DNA of 64,000 nt from Odiellus spinosus. Taxonomy: Eukaryota > Arthropoda > Arachnida > Opiliones > Phalangiidae. The position numbers and the translations under genes are program-made. Below, piece by piece: positions 1 through 10,318 of this stretch. Under the pieces are notes generated by a model that saw only the letters and a list, made by a program, of their open reading frames with translations, was not told the DNA's origin and did not search any database. The stretch is taken from NCBI GenBank assembly GCA_963920705.1, contig OY987236.1:12014190-12078189 (forward strand), written 5' to 3'. Every line of letters starts with the position of its first letter. Positions within the stretch are counted from its first letter, which is position 1.

Positions 1-2150
1 CCACGTATTCAATCGATAATTAGATTCTTTGATTGTGGCAAAACTTTGGGCCGAGAATAAGAACAATTTTTACAGCTTAATTACTACACTGTATTTAACA
101 TGTTTGAGAGGTACATACTCAAGAGCAAAATTTAAATAGTAATGATAATCTCAGAACTTGGGTTTTAAGCAGATACAAGGTTTTTGCCTTTACAAGACTG
201 AAAGCGTCGGATGGATTAAAGAAGACGAACTAGACGTTTTTAAGTGGCGATTTTTATACCTTTGGGATGATGACTTTGCAAAATTTATGGTTTTTAGCCT
301 TTTAGGGCTTTGCTTTTAGTTTTCCAATGAATGATAATTAAATGTTTCTGCATGGAGGAAAACGAGGAGTCAAAACTCCGCCTTTAAGCTTTGAAAACTG
401 ATTTTTGAAACGCTACAAAAACTGCCTTCTAATGAACTCACGAAAAAGTTTGGGTTTTTATCTTTCCGAGTCAATTATGTTCACAGAGAGGCTTTACTTA
501 CGACGCTATGTTCTTGTCTGTGTTTCTGTTGTTCTCGGCTTTCGCATCGGACTTCCTTCAACTTGGGAATAATGTAATATATGCAGTGCTACCAATCAGT
601 TTTCTAGAAATCTTCTGAGTTGGCTCTCCTTGTTCTTCCTCCATGGTTTATATTTCTAGCCTACCTTTGACTATATAATTTTAACGTCCTATTCAGGAGA
701 TACAAGGCTATCCTTAAGGAAGATCCCCTAATTGTTGGGAATGATCACCAGAACAAAACCTTGACCAGCGATAAAATGAGCAGATACGAAAGAAGGTGTG
801 CAAAACATTTGAATGTTAAGGTGGCGCAACTAAAGTTATAACATACATTACACCTAGGACTATTAACAATGGATGAAGATGAATACCCAAACCTGGTGTT
901 CATAATTGTCCACTAACGACAAAATTAGTAACAAAACCACGTGCGGGTCGTTCTATTTTTTATTAATAGCACGCACGAGGTTTTGTTTGTTATTACTTTT
1001 GCCGTTAGAGAACGCTAATGAACGCCAGGTCTTGCTATTCACTTATATATTTAGCTAGATTTCCATTGTTAATAGTCCTAGAATACACTTTCTGGTGGTG
1101 CATTATTGCAAATAAAAATAATACTTTAGAACTATATGGAAACATTTTTTTGGATTTGTGAATATACCGGTATATTTCTGAGAAAAAAAAATGGGAAGAT
1201 TTTCGAATATCAGTTAACAAAAATAATTTTTAGAACAAAAAAAAAAAAGTTTCTTGGAATAAAAGTATAGGGACGAGCAAAGTAATTTTAGATAGGTTCC
1301 TAAACCACATCTTTCTGTATATACCCAAAGGTATTAAGAAGAGAAACTAAAACCGTGGAAATAAAATTCAAACAAAACAAAAAACAAAAAAATAAAACCA
1401 ACCAAAAAAATCTATTTCAAACTAGAAAACGTTTTGTTTTGTTAAATGGTCCTGAAAATAACTAGTGCCATCAGAGACAGACCATTTTTTTCTTTAAAAA
1501 ACGATAAAGGATAAGAGATAAAATTGGATACGACTAAAAAATTGGTCTAATATATATTTTTCAGATAAAATTCTAAAAAATAGGTCAAGAATAATACTAG
1601 AAGATGCAAAATTTACATCACTACTCTTATCGTTATTTGAACTCGGAATAAAAAACCCAAATGGTAATTTGAGGCAGTATTTAATTTTAAAAAAGTGGAC
1701 ATTTATAAATGCGCAGGATTTCGATATCTATCGTGTTTAAATTAACAACTGACTTCTCAAGATTTACTTGAACTCTTACTGTTTTCAAATGTAGATTAAC
1801 ACTAAAATTAAGTGAAAACAGTAATTAAATACAAGCAAAAAACTACTCAAAAGAAACTTTGATTAAAAAAACTGTATTTCAATCAGAGCTGTTTTGAGTT
1901 GAGATAATTTATGCTAACTAAATAGTACTTTATCCCAAGTTTCCTTTGAAAACATGAAAGAGTACATTTTTTAATAATGGTAGAAATAAGCTTTCAAATC
2001 CCGAAAAACGTAACAGTAAGATAGAAACCTGTTGTATTTTTGAGCGAGAGTGTTAATTAATTAATGTAAATCTATAAGAAAAAACTAAATCAGGAGGAAT
2101 TGGCAAAATTGATCTGGAAATATAAAGCGTTTCTATACATTACGTTAAAT
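1..2150. other. AT-rich stretch without recognisable gene
   Basis: No conserved coding sequence seen on either strand. The only structure I can support is the foldback element at 891-1030, listed separately. Short open frames here look like chance frames in AT-rich DNA. Confidence 0.5.
891..1030. repeat. Small foldback (palindromic) element
   Basis: The first ~60 bases, beginning ACCTGGTGTTCAT, are an imperfect reverse complement of the last ~60, ending in CCAGGT. Both arms contain the same blocks in order: TAACGACAAAA/TAACGGCAAAA, then GTAACAAAACC or a close variant, then CGTGCG near the centre. This is the structure of a foldback MITE. No transposase and no clear target duplication were seen, so the superfamily is not assigned. 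Confidence 0.6.
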
Positions 2151-2238
2151 TTCATAGTCGTTGCCAACTCCTCTTGAACGTGGTTTTGACAATGAAATCT
2201 ATTCTATCATAGGTAGCATAATCTAGAAACGTGAATAC

Positions 2239-2514
2239 CTGCAATAATACCAGGTGAACTATACAAGAACAGGGCTTAACTAGGCCATTTTTCACGAATG
2301 TGACGTTGGAAAGCATGTGACGCAGTGTGCACGAGTTATTGTTATTCTCGACATCGGCCGCCGACGTAACAGTGGCGTTGCCGACGACCCTTCCGTTCAC
2401 CAGATTTTCGTTGTAATTGGCGCAACAAGGCAAATTATCGCGCCGAATCTCGCGACTCGAATTCTCCCGGCTACTTCGGCCTGATATAATTGCCTTCACT
2501 TTCCAGCCCTGCAT
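2239..2514 (-). CDS. Possible first coding exon of an unidentified gene
   Basis: An open frame starts at an ATG on the minus strand (2514) and reaches a good splice donor (CAG|GTATTC) after 92 codons. About 35-40 bases upstream is a TATATATA block (2549-2556), with a CCAAT box in minus orientation (GATTGG, 2586-2591), and the area is richer in C, G and CpG than its surroundings. The start of the peptide, MQGWKVKAIISGRSSRENSS, matches nothing I recognise. It could be a real first exon whose later exons lie below 2150 or outside the window, or a chance frame in a CpG-rich segment. No downstream exon was found. Confidence 0.25.
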
Positions 2515-2705
2515 AACACGCCAAGAGGTTTACGCGCCGAATATACGCTATATATACACTCCGAAAGATACTTTTGTCGTCTTCCGATTGGTTGTTGGCG
2601 ACAGATGGCCGACGTTTATAATAGAAGAGAAAAGAGAAGAACGGAAAAGGGTGTCCACGCGCGCCAAATTTACGCGCCTTTTCCGCGCGCGCGAAAACAC
2701 GGAAT
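2340..2705. promoter_or_regulatory. CpG-rich segment with TATA and CCAAT motifs
   Basis: CpG dinucleotides are concentrated here (CGCGCGCC, TTACGCGCC, CCGCGCGCGCG) against an AT-rich background. A TATATATA block at 2549-2556 and an ATTGG at 2587-2591 lie in a typical core-promoter arrangement for minus-strand transcription starting near 2520. A promoter is a reasonable reading, but no transcript can be proven. Confidence 0.35.
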
Positions 2706-3600
2706 GAACAGTGTCACGTGACTAAGGGGTTTTAGGGATGAGAGTTACATTTCCCTCGAAGGTAAGGAACTAGTATACTTTACGTCGATGAGAAATTTCC
2801 GCTCGACAACGAGTGTTAAGTCGGGCGCGGAAAACACTTGGATCACCCAACCGGAAGTAGAGTCGCGGAAAAAGGAAACGGAAACAAAATTACAAGTCGG
2901 AAGCTGGAGCATAATCCAAAAAGATGATTCGATAGTTTTTTCGGGCGTTTTCTTTTGATTTGAAATATTTTAGAAAATCGGATTAAGAATTCATCGTTTC
3001 AAATTGAGATTTGTAGCTTTACATCTTTTCCTTAAACAATTGATATAAATATTAAGGATCAAGTTGTTAAGGTTTAAAAAAAAGCTTGGCGTTTAATGTT
3101 TGCAGAAGTAATGATTCAAGCCATTAAAACTCGATCGCTTAAAATTCTACTTCGCGAACGTAACTCTAAATCAAGGTTCAACTTAAATTTAGTTTAAGTA
3201 TTTGAAACATTTTAGCATTTTCCCCGGGTTATTTTGTGGTAAACTTTTGACGGCGAAAAGTTTTCATTAGCTGTAAGCACGATTTGCCGATTACGCGGTC
3301 AGTTTCGCATTTTACGATCTTCGCCGTTTTCCAACTCGAGACTCAAGAAAGAGAGAGAGAGAAAGGGATTCTTAGTTTAATAAATAATGTTTTAAACAGC
3401 CCTACTTTAAGACGAGGCTTAGGTTCATTTATTTTAAATAAAGTATTCCGTCCATTTTAAAACCACCGGGTTGACGGTTTACTACCGCAACTGCAACCAT
3501 ACGTAATTATTCAAAGCAAAGACGGATTTTAGAAGTTACACGTACCAACCACCCAATTTTTAAAGGGATTGTAAAACATTTATATTTAATATTATATTGA
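2706..3600. other. Non-coding stretch, nothing recognised
   Basis: AT-rich with a short GA-rich run near 3347-3365. No gene, RNA or clear repeat structure seen. Confidence 0.4.
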
Positions 3601-3654
3601 TTTTATCGTCACAGCCAAGCGTTCAAAATTCTAAGCCTAAAGTATTTAGATTTC

Positions 3655-3900
3655 TCGGATATGCTAAGCCTAATGTTCCTGAACCAATTATGTTTCTCGG
3701 TTATGCTAAGCCTAAAGTTCCTGAACCAAGTAAGTTTCTCTGATATGCTAAGCCTAAAGTTCCTGAACCAAGTAAGTTTCTCGGATATGATAAGCCTGAA
3801 GTTCATAAAGCAAGTAAGTTTCTCGGATATGATAAGCCTTAAGTTCATAAAGCAAGTAGGTTTCTCGGATATGCTAAGCCTAAAGTTCATAAAGCAATTC
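3655..3900. repeat. 42-bp tandem repeat, about six units
   Basis: The block ATGCTAAGCCTAAAG recurs at 3661, 3703, 3745, 3787, 3829 and 3871, a regular 42-bp period. Because 42 is a multiple of three, both strands carry long open frames encoding a repeating 14-residue peptide (for example SFSDMLSLKF on the plus strand). I read these frames as by-products of the period. A looser ~30-bp tandem built on GAAAACGCTAAGCCTAAAC follows at 3900-4000. Confidence 0.8.
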
Positions 3901-4221
3901 CTTGAAAACGATAAAAGCCTAAACTAAAAAAGATTCATTGAAAACGCTAAGCCTAAACTAAAATTTTTGATTGAAAACGCTCAGCCTAAACTAAAAGTTT
4001 TAAACGTGAGACCTACTTCTTGGAAACGATAAGAAAATTTGGTATTTAACACTGCCCCTTTCCTTTGAAATAACATGAAAAATACTCAATACTTTTTCAG
4101 AGTAACAGAAAATTGCGTTACTTCTACACTAGTGGGGAGGGGAAGAAATAAGGATATTATATATCTATACAGTACAAACACAATGATGTTGATTTAAAGA
4201 AAAAATAAAAAATGCTTTTAA

Positions 4222-4804
4222 AGGGATAATGAAAGGGCGAAACAACCTATTTTTTATCGATTAAGAATGATAAAATAATGAGAAAAACATTAACAAAACT
4301 CACCAAAAAGGTTTCGTTAATTTGTAATCAATTTTCAAAGTCCCAAACTTCAAGCTGCTAAGCCTTGGTCGGTAAATGGGGCGAGCACGACCTGTATTTT
4401 TTTTTAAATGCGCGGAGGCCCAGGATCCAATCACGAGCTAGTACGCTTTTTTTATTGTCAGCCACTCAGAGCGCGCCCTGATTTTCTACTTGATTTTAGT
4501 CTGGTTCGATTGAATTCTCGCCTCTTTTTCAAGTTTACAAACTAAAGTAAGTTGTTTTATCATGTGAATTTTAATTTATTCTATTTTATAAATCAATCTA
4601 AAATATTTACTGATATTGGGTGAAATTTCTAGGGATTATTTAGCAACTACATGAGGTGAAATGATTTAAAAGTCCAAGGCTTACACGCTATGCTATAGTG
4701 GCTATGCTCTATACTCTATAGTCTTCAAACTTCAAAGATTAAAAGTTCAAAACTTGCGATAAGTTTAACTTCTACTTAAACTATTATTCAAGATCGGATT
4801 AGTA
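4222..4804 (+). repeat. Left terminal inverted repeat of the Kolobok element
   Basis: 583 bp, reverse complement of 9743-10318. Differences seen: two transitions near the outer third, a 7-bp insertion (ACTCTAT) near the inner end, and T/C at the AACTTGCG/AACTCGCG site. The repeat is long enough to contain the promoter of the inner gene, whose ATG lies 83 bp past its inner end. Confidence 0.95.
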
Positions 4805-4887
4805 TTATTTTAAATGCTTTCCAAGTCCCAATTACTTAATTTCGACGGCTACGTAGACTGTAGACTCATTAGACTACTCTCTCTGAG

Positions 4888-5688
4888 ATGAGTTCGATCC
4901 AACCTTACAATTTTGAACCTTTGGTAAGGGATCAACCACTATCCCAGCCCCTACTATCAGAATCTGATTCTGAAACCGAAGACAGAAATGAGCAACAACC
5001 AATTAACGCTGAACGTGTGGGAAATATAAACTGGTGCTCGTGCAACAATTGCGAGGTAATGGATACAGAGAGAGAAAGTTTATGCTGTCGCGAGGTGCCA
5101 AAAGTTTTGGAGAAATTGCATTGTCTACCTTGCGTTTTACTTTGGCCACGGTTTATTAAAAACTGTTTAGATTTAGATGTATTGGAGCCTGCGTACGATC
5201 GTTATGTACAAGAAACGAATGACAGAAATGACTACGAGATACATATGTAAGCCCAAGATTTATTATTATATTGACTAAAGTTACATGAGGTTTGGTAATG
5301 GAAAAGTGCGCTCCGCTATAGTAATCTTAGAGCCCTTTTGTAATGGCGCTCATTAAGAATTACTATTAGCGTGCCGCTTTTAGAATTAAAACAAGAGATG
5401 AAAGGGGTCGAGTTTATCAAACGTAAAATGGCTAGCAAATCTAACATTACGCAACTCTTCTTCATTCCTAAGAGAAGTGGGCTTTTAGCAGGCTTTCAAA
5501 CCCATGTTTACAATCTTCTATTTATTTTTAGGAAATATAGATACGTTGCCTACAGGCAGTTTGTTAGCATCATTTACCGGAAATTAGGGAGAAATAGAAG
5601 AGTAATCCTTCCAAGTTGCGTGATTAGCAAAATTAGAGACACTTTTCCAAGCGAAGAATATGCGGGATTTAAATATCCCCGTTACTAA
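4888..5688 (+). CDS. P2X7 C-terminal (ballast) domain-like zinc-binding protein of the Kolobok element
   Basis: Two exons, 4888-5246 and 5532-5688, joined in phase through donor AT|GTAAGC and acceptor TTTTTAG|G, give 171 aa. After an acidic, low-complexity N-terminus (residues 1-45) comes WCSCNNC (49-55), then ESLCC (63-67) and further cysteines C79, C82 and C93. Downstream are KYRYVAYRQFV, ILPSC and FPSEEYAGFKYP at the C-terminus. This order (WCxCxxC, LCC, CAYR/VAYR, ILPSC, FP..YxGFK.P) is the signature of the cytoplasmic zinc-binding domain at the end of vertebrate P2X7 receptors, also known as a stand-alone domain in many animals. The channel part of P2X7 is absent. In this element it converges on the transposase and ends 62 bp from it, with overlapping poly(A) signals. 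Its role in transposition is unknown; DNA/RNA binding or partner binding are possibilities. An alternative unspliced frame from about 5371 exists but lacks the N-terminal zinc motif. Confidence 0.85.
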
Positions 5689-5735
5689 TTTCAAGATTTT
5701 ATATATGTATATAATGATACTTAAGTTCCACACGT

Positions 5736-5755
5736 TTTATTCTAATAAATTTATT
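5736..5755. terminator. Overlapping convergent poly(A) signals
   Basis: AATAAA occurs on the plus strand at 5744-5749, after the P2X7-like gene. On the minus strand it occurs at 5736-5741 and 5750-5755, next to and overlapping the transposase stop codon. The two transcripts must end almost back to back. Confidence 0.6.
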
Positions 5756-8700
5756 TTAAAAATCTCTTTTTTTTCTGTGCAATCACATCACTTTTATTGA
5801 TATTTAAAGAAAGTTTATCTGATAGTTTTTCGACGTGGCAAGCTGGTGCCATTAGAGTGTAACTGGCAGATGCATTTGCAGCATTTTCGTAAGTTTTTTG
5901 CATTAGTAATTCCACATATTCTACAAAAATAAGCGTAATTATCATTACGTGATAAAGTATTGTATTTATCCAAAACAGTTCCTAATTAATCTCCTCTTCC
6001 CAAAATTACTACAGTAAAACCTTGATAAAACAATATTCCAGGGAATAATTTTATGTTCTGATTTTCAGTTAGTGCAGGTAGGGCTTGCAAATTATAAGGC
6101 GGTAAATTTAAAAATATTTGTTCTAAGTAGGGGTGTACGAGTACCCTGTCGCGAGTCCGAGGCGAGTCGGGACTCTCAACCTGTTTCTTCTGGACTCGCG
6201 CGAGTACCCAAGTCCTCCATTAGGGCTAAAACATTACTCGAGAAGGACTCAAAAAGAGGTGTAAATACAAAAGGAGTCCAAATTTTTGGGCTAGTCCATA
6301 TTTTTACAACAGTTTCTATCCTTTTAGTTAACTTACTTAACCTTTAACCACTGTACTACTAAAAAAATTCTTTATCATGGAATATTCCAATACAATAGTA
6401 AATAGTATAGGGTGGTGGACATCATCTTTGTTTTGGCCACAGAAATTTTGGGCTCGTCTTGGACTCGAAACCATTTCTTAAGGACTCGAGGACTCGGCGA
6501 GTCCTGTTTTCAGAGGACTCGGCGAGTCCTGTTTTCAGAGGACTCGGACGAGTCCGGTTTTCCAGGACTCGGGACTCGACTGGAAACCCAAAAAAACAGG
6601 ACTCGCACACCCCTATTAGAAGCAATATTTTGTTTTAACGCGTTCCGTTACGATATATTAGGGAAGAGGTGATTAATTGATATAGGGCAGGAATTAAAGT
6701 ATAGAGTTGTGCAAACCAAATGTACTGTCTTCTAGTAGTTTTTTTGCACTAGCTTCTCCGCCTTTGCCTTTAGGAAATGCCAAAAAGTAAACTTCCTCGC
6801 CATGTTCATCAACGACTTGTTCTTTGTGCCCATTTTCATTAAAATGCAACACTGCCAGAATAACTCTACAACATTACAACGTACCTTTTATTAATTTTTA
6901 TGATAAAAAATATTCTTACGATAGTTTGAAAACTAACCTTGATTTCATAGAATCTGCAAAAAAATGTAACCTTTTCGGACAGAAAGAGTTCAAAACCGAG
7001 TGAAACACTTCCACCGAATAAGTTTGATAATCGTTGGATAAATTTGCGATACCAGAAAGGGTGTAAGGAGAGTTTACTATTTTTGAAATTTTGCAATATA
7101 AATCTGTACCTGTAAAATATATTTAATTATATTAATATATTTTAAATAATATTAATAAAAGAAAAATTGCGCATTACCATGCTCAAGCCAAACTCTTATT
7201 TCGTCTTCGGGGATTTGTCCATGAGCGCAACTAGGAAATAGTTTACTGTGACCTTGATGTATGTTACACATGTGATTTAATATTGATCTCCATTTCTCAA
7301 TTTTTTCTTCTTTTGTTGTTGACGAAGAGGCCAACCAGTATATATGATTAATAATTCCTTTTATCCAAAGTTTCAACTCCCCGCACCCTTTTTGATTAGC
7401 GATGCCATTTAGTTTTGTTTTGACGTCTGTAAATAATAACAAATTAGCTCCGCATTTATTCGCAATTAAATTTGACATTAGAAAGATTCCTAGTTTAGGG
7501 CAAAATTTCATCTAAGATATATTAATTACTGGAAAATCATTGCCAAGCCTCGGCGCAGTAACGTTAATCTTACTTTAAAACTTCAACCCTTTAGATTTAT
7601 CGTTGTTGATAAATACAAATAAAGCGTTCATTTTAACGTATTATATTCTCAACAAATTCATCAAAATTGCCACGTTTAAATTGACGAACATATCAAAAAT
7701 TTAATATAGAATCGCTACTCTTCATCCAAAGGCGCCGAGCAGACTACGTTTAACGCGTAATACTAGTACGGCTTTTATACGATAGATGGCTATGGCTATA
7801 CGCGTATTGGCCAACTTTATTAGAACATTGAGGTTTTGAAATAAAATACATTACTTTTTGAAACGTGCCAGTTATCAAGCTCATGGACAATATCTTCATG
7901 GTTGTCTCGAAGGAACGCCAAGATCGACGGGTGTTTATCCGTGACAACTTTACAAATATTTAATCCAAATGACTTCAAAAAAGTAAGCCCGCGTTTTAGA
8001 CCTTCCAACTCCATCGCGTTAGAACTTGATACCTCCGTTGACTATAATTTTTACGCTATTGTTAGAAATTTTAAAATTTAAATTAAATAAAATAAATTGT
8101 TACTTGAACTAGCTCAATGTGCAATATTTTATGGGACTTGGCTTCCATAAAAGTATACGTTCCGTACTTTGCTGAGTAGCCGGGGCTATCAGCTCTGCCA
8201 TCACCACATATGGTTATTGCCTCTGACAAGGAGGCAGCCAAGAGTTTTTCTTGTTCAGAAGACCACACCTATGAGATAATAATTAAGGCTTAGTCCATAA
8301 TTTCAAAATTTAGCCAATTTTTGACTTACTCTTTCAATAACGGGGTGGAACATTCTTTGATAATTAAAGTACATTCTGACGCTAAACATTTTCATCTTGA
8401 ACTGCTTCAACGCGTTGATACACTTGGTTGGAAAAAGTCCCGAAAAGTAAATTGCTGCGGCCAATAAATAATTCCCCCATGAAGTTGAACCGCCGAATCG
8501 TGGTTGACTGTCCCATTTGAAACAACATCCATTTAAACATTCCGTAATAATGGTCAAACTTGTACCCGAAAACTTTTCTGTTGTTTTTATAACTGGACTT
8601 GTATGGCAAGCGTGGCAAATTTTAAATAGCAGGAGTAAATTAGAGGCAAATACTATGTATTTATCTTCAAGATGAGGTTCCTTTTTTGATGGGAACTCTC

Positions 8701-9735
8701 CCCTGTAAAAAATAAAGATAGTTGAAACCAAAATCTCAAATTTTAAAAGAAAAGTCATACTCATCAGACGCGGAGTCGCTGCTATCCAGTTCCTTTTCGC
8801 ACTGACTTCCTGATGGATCGAAAGAAGAATCAATATTTCCTACTTCGCTTTCAGAAGTCAACGAAAGAGGCTGTGACTGTTGTGATTCTACCATCGGCGA
8901 TGACGATTCATCTAATTGTTGGATATCTGATGACTGCGAGAAACCTGACTGGGCTGAATATGAAAAAGCTAGTGCAGCTGTATAGGAAATAGGCTTTTCA
9001 TTCCATGACTTCTCCTGAGAAAACTCTGGTGATGATGAACTACTATACTGAGTTTCTTGGTCAACTCCTTCAAAAACATAATAATTAAATAGAATTTATA
9101 CTATATCATTAATATACTTACCACGGATAGTTTGAGTACATTTAGTTCTAACAGAAGATATGGTTTGCGTTGAATGTGACTTAGTTTTGATATTCTATAT
9201 TTGAAGAGGAAATTATGCAATCAATATATGTAGATCTTTGAATAAAACTTATTAGACCTAATCTTACAGTGGCTGAATATGTATGGAAAACATTGCTGGG
9301 ATCGCCTACAACTCTATCATATAACTTAGTTTCAATTTCCAAATTTTCTTCAATGTATGATTCATTAGAGGCTTCATTCGCGTTTGAAGTAGTAGGATTC
9401 ATAGTTGCTTCTAACGAGCATGCCGCTTCTGTTACATTTGGTTCAGTTTTTTCATTAGTTCTGGCTATTTTAAAAACCGTAGGATCTACAATACTGGGAA
9501 TCGCTGTTCGCTTAATACGTCGTTTCTGTGCTTTTTTTGTTCGCGGTAAAAAACATTCTGTTGTAAAATGTACTGAGCAAACTTTTATCTTTGTTGATGG
9601 TTTCCAATCTAAAGGTTTTCCTAAAGCTTCAATCCATTTGGTTCTCAGTTCTTCATCAGAGGGAAACTTAAAAAATGAAACTCCTTTGGACAATACAGTG
9701 TTATCGCAGTTGTACACGCCACAACGAACCGACAT
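5751..9735 (-). CDS. THAP-domain Kolobok-type transposase, apparently intact
   Basis: Ten exons on the minus strand join without a frame break: 9735-9268, 9194-9122, 9067-8761, 8702-8330, 8268-8104, 8041-7855, 7426-7178, 7109-6938, 6865-6717, 5920-5751; 770 aa. Residues 1-~80 are a THAP zinc finger (C5, C10, C53, H56, with W34 and HF at 56-57). A Ser/Gln/Glu-rich linker (about 150-285) follows. The catalytic region contains CHACH-type cysteines, FGGSTSWGNYLLAAAI, GDGRADSPGYSAKYG (D430, D434), VVTDKH (D497), DNWHVSK (D518), INHIYW and YSVEVFHS (E641); D430/D434, D497 and E641 are my candidates for the DDE triad. All splice sites are GT-AG. Nine donors are ordinary; the last (G|GTTTGC) is weak but restores the family-like C-terminus EYVELLM...KKKRF. 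Without that splice the frame stops at 6694, giving 721 aa. The ATG lies 8 bp inside the right TIR. THAP binding to the TIRs is inferred from the family. Confidence 0.9.
6128..6615. mobile_element. GACTCG-rich non-autonomous element nested in the transposase intron
   Basis: The ends are inverted copies of TAGGGGTGTRCGAGT. The flanks TTCTAAG on the left and TTAGAAG on the right extend the inverted repeat imperfectly. The interior is dominated by GGACTCG/CGAGTCC words, with a ~29-bp tandem unit (AGGACTCGGCGAGTCCTG plus GTTTTCAG) repeated about three times at 6481-6570. The tips resemble hAT-type MITEs, but I cannot fix an 8-bp target duplication. It lies inside the last intron of the Kolobok transposase, so it can be spliced out. 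Open frames in it are artefacts of the repeats. Confidence 0.65.
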
Positions 9736-9742
9736 GTTATAC

Positions 9743-10318
9743 TACTAATCCGATCTTGAATAATAGTTTAAGTAGAAGTTAAACTTATCGCGAGTTTTGA
9801 ACTTTTAATCTTTGAAGTTTGAAGACTATAGAGCATAGCCACTATAGCATAGCGTGTAAGCCTTGGACTTTTAAATCATTTCACCTCATGTAGTTGCTAA
9901 ATAATCCCTAGAAATTTCACCCAATATCAGTAAATATTTTAGATTGATTTATAAAATAGAATAAATTAAAATTCACATGATAAAACAACTTACTTTAGTT
10001 TGTAAACTTGAAAAAGAGGCGAGAATTCAATCGAACCAGACTAAAATCAAGTAGAAAATCAGGGCGCGCTCTGAGTGGCTGACAATAAAAAAAGCGTACT
10101 AGCTCGTGATTGGATCCTGGGCCTCCGCGCATTTAAAAAAAAATACAGGTCGTGCTCGCCCCATTTACCGACCAAGGCTTAGCAGCTTGAAGTTTGGGAC
10201 TTTGGAAATTGATTACAAATTAACGAAACCTTTTTGGTGAGTTTTGTTAATGTCTTTCTCATTATTTTATCATTCTTAATCGATAAAAAATAGGTTGTTT
10301 CGCCCTTTCATTATCCCT
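9743..10318 (-). repeat. Right terminal inverted repeat of the Kolobok element
   Basis: 576 bp, reverse complement of 4222-4804. The transposase start codon (9733-9735) is 8 bp beyond its inner boundary, so most of the transposase promoter and 5' leader must lie in the TIR itself. Confidence 0.95.

Noticed and set aside
3609-3927. Overlapping open frames on both strands with repeating 14-residue peptides
   Set aside because: They result from a 42-bp tandem repeat free of stops; no start context, splice sites or known family.
3655-4000. CRISPR-like regular repeats
   Set aside because: Units are contiguous and degenerate with no unique spacers, and the DNA is clearly from an animal genome.
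5371-5688. Longer second exon for the P2X7-like gene starting near 5371
   Set aside because: It would add unrelated residues between the zinc motif and the KYRYVAYRQFV block; the acceptor at 5531 joins in phase and gives the family's usual spacing.
6072-6672. Three open frames of 67-91 codons on both strands
   Set aside because: They lie in the GACTCG-rich nested element and simply translate its repeats.
9269-9748. 159-codon plus-strand frame opposite the THAP exon
   Set aside because: Antisense shadow of the transposase first exon, whose zinc-finger residues are clearly on the minus strand.
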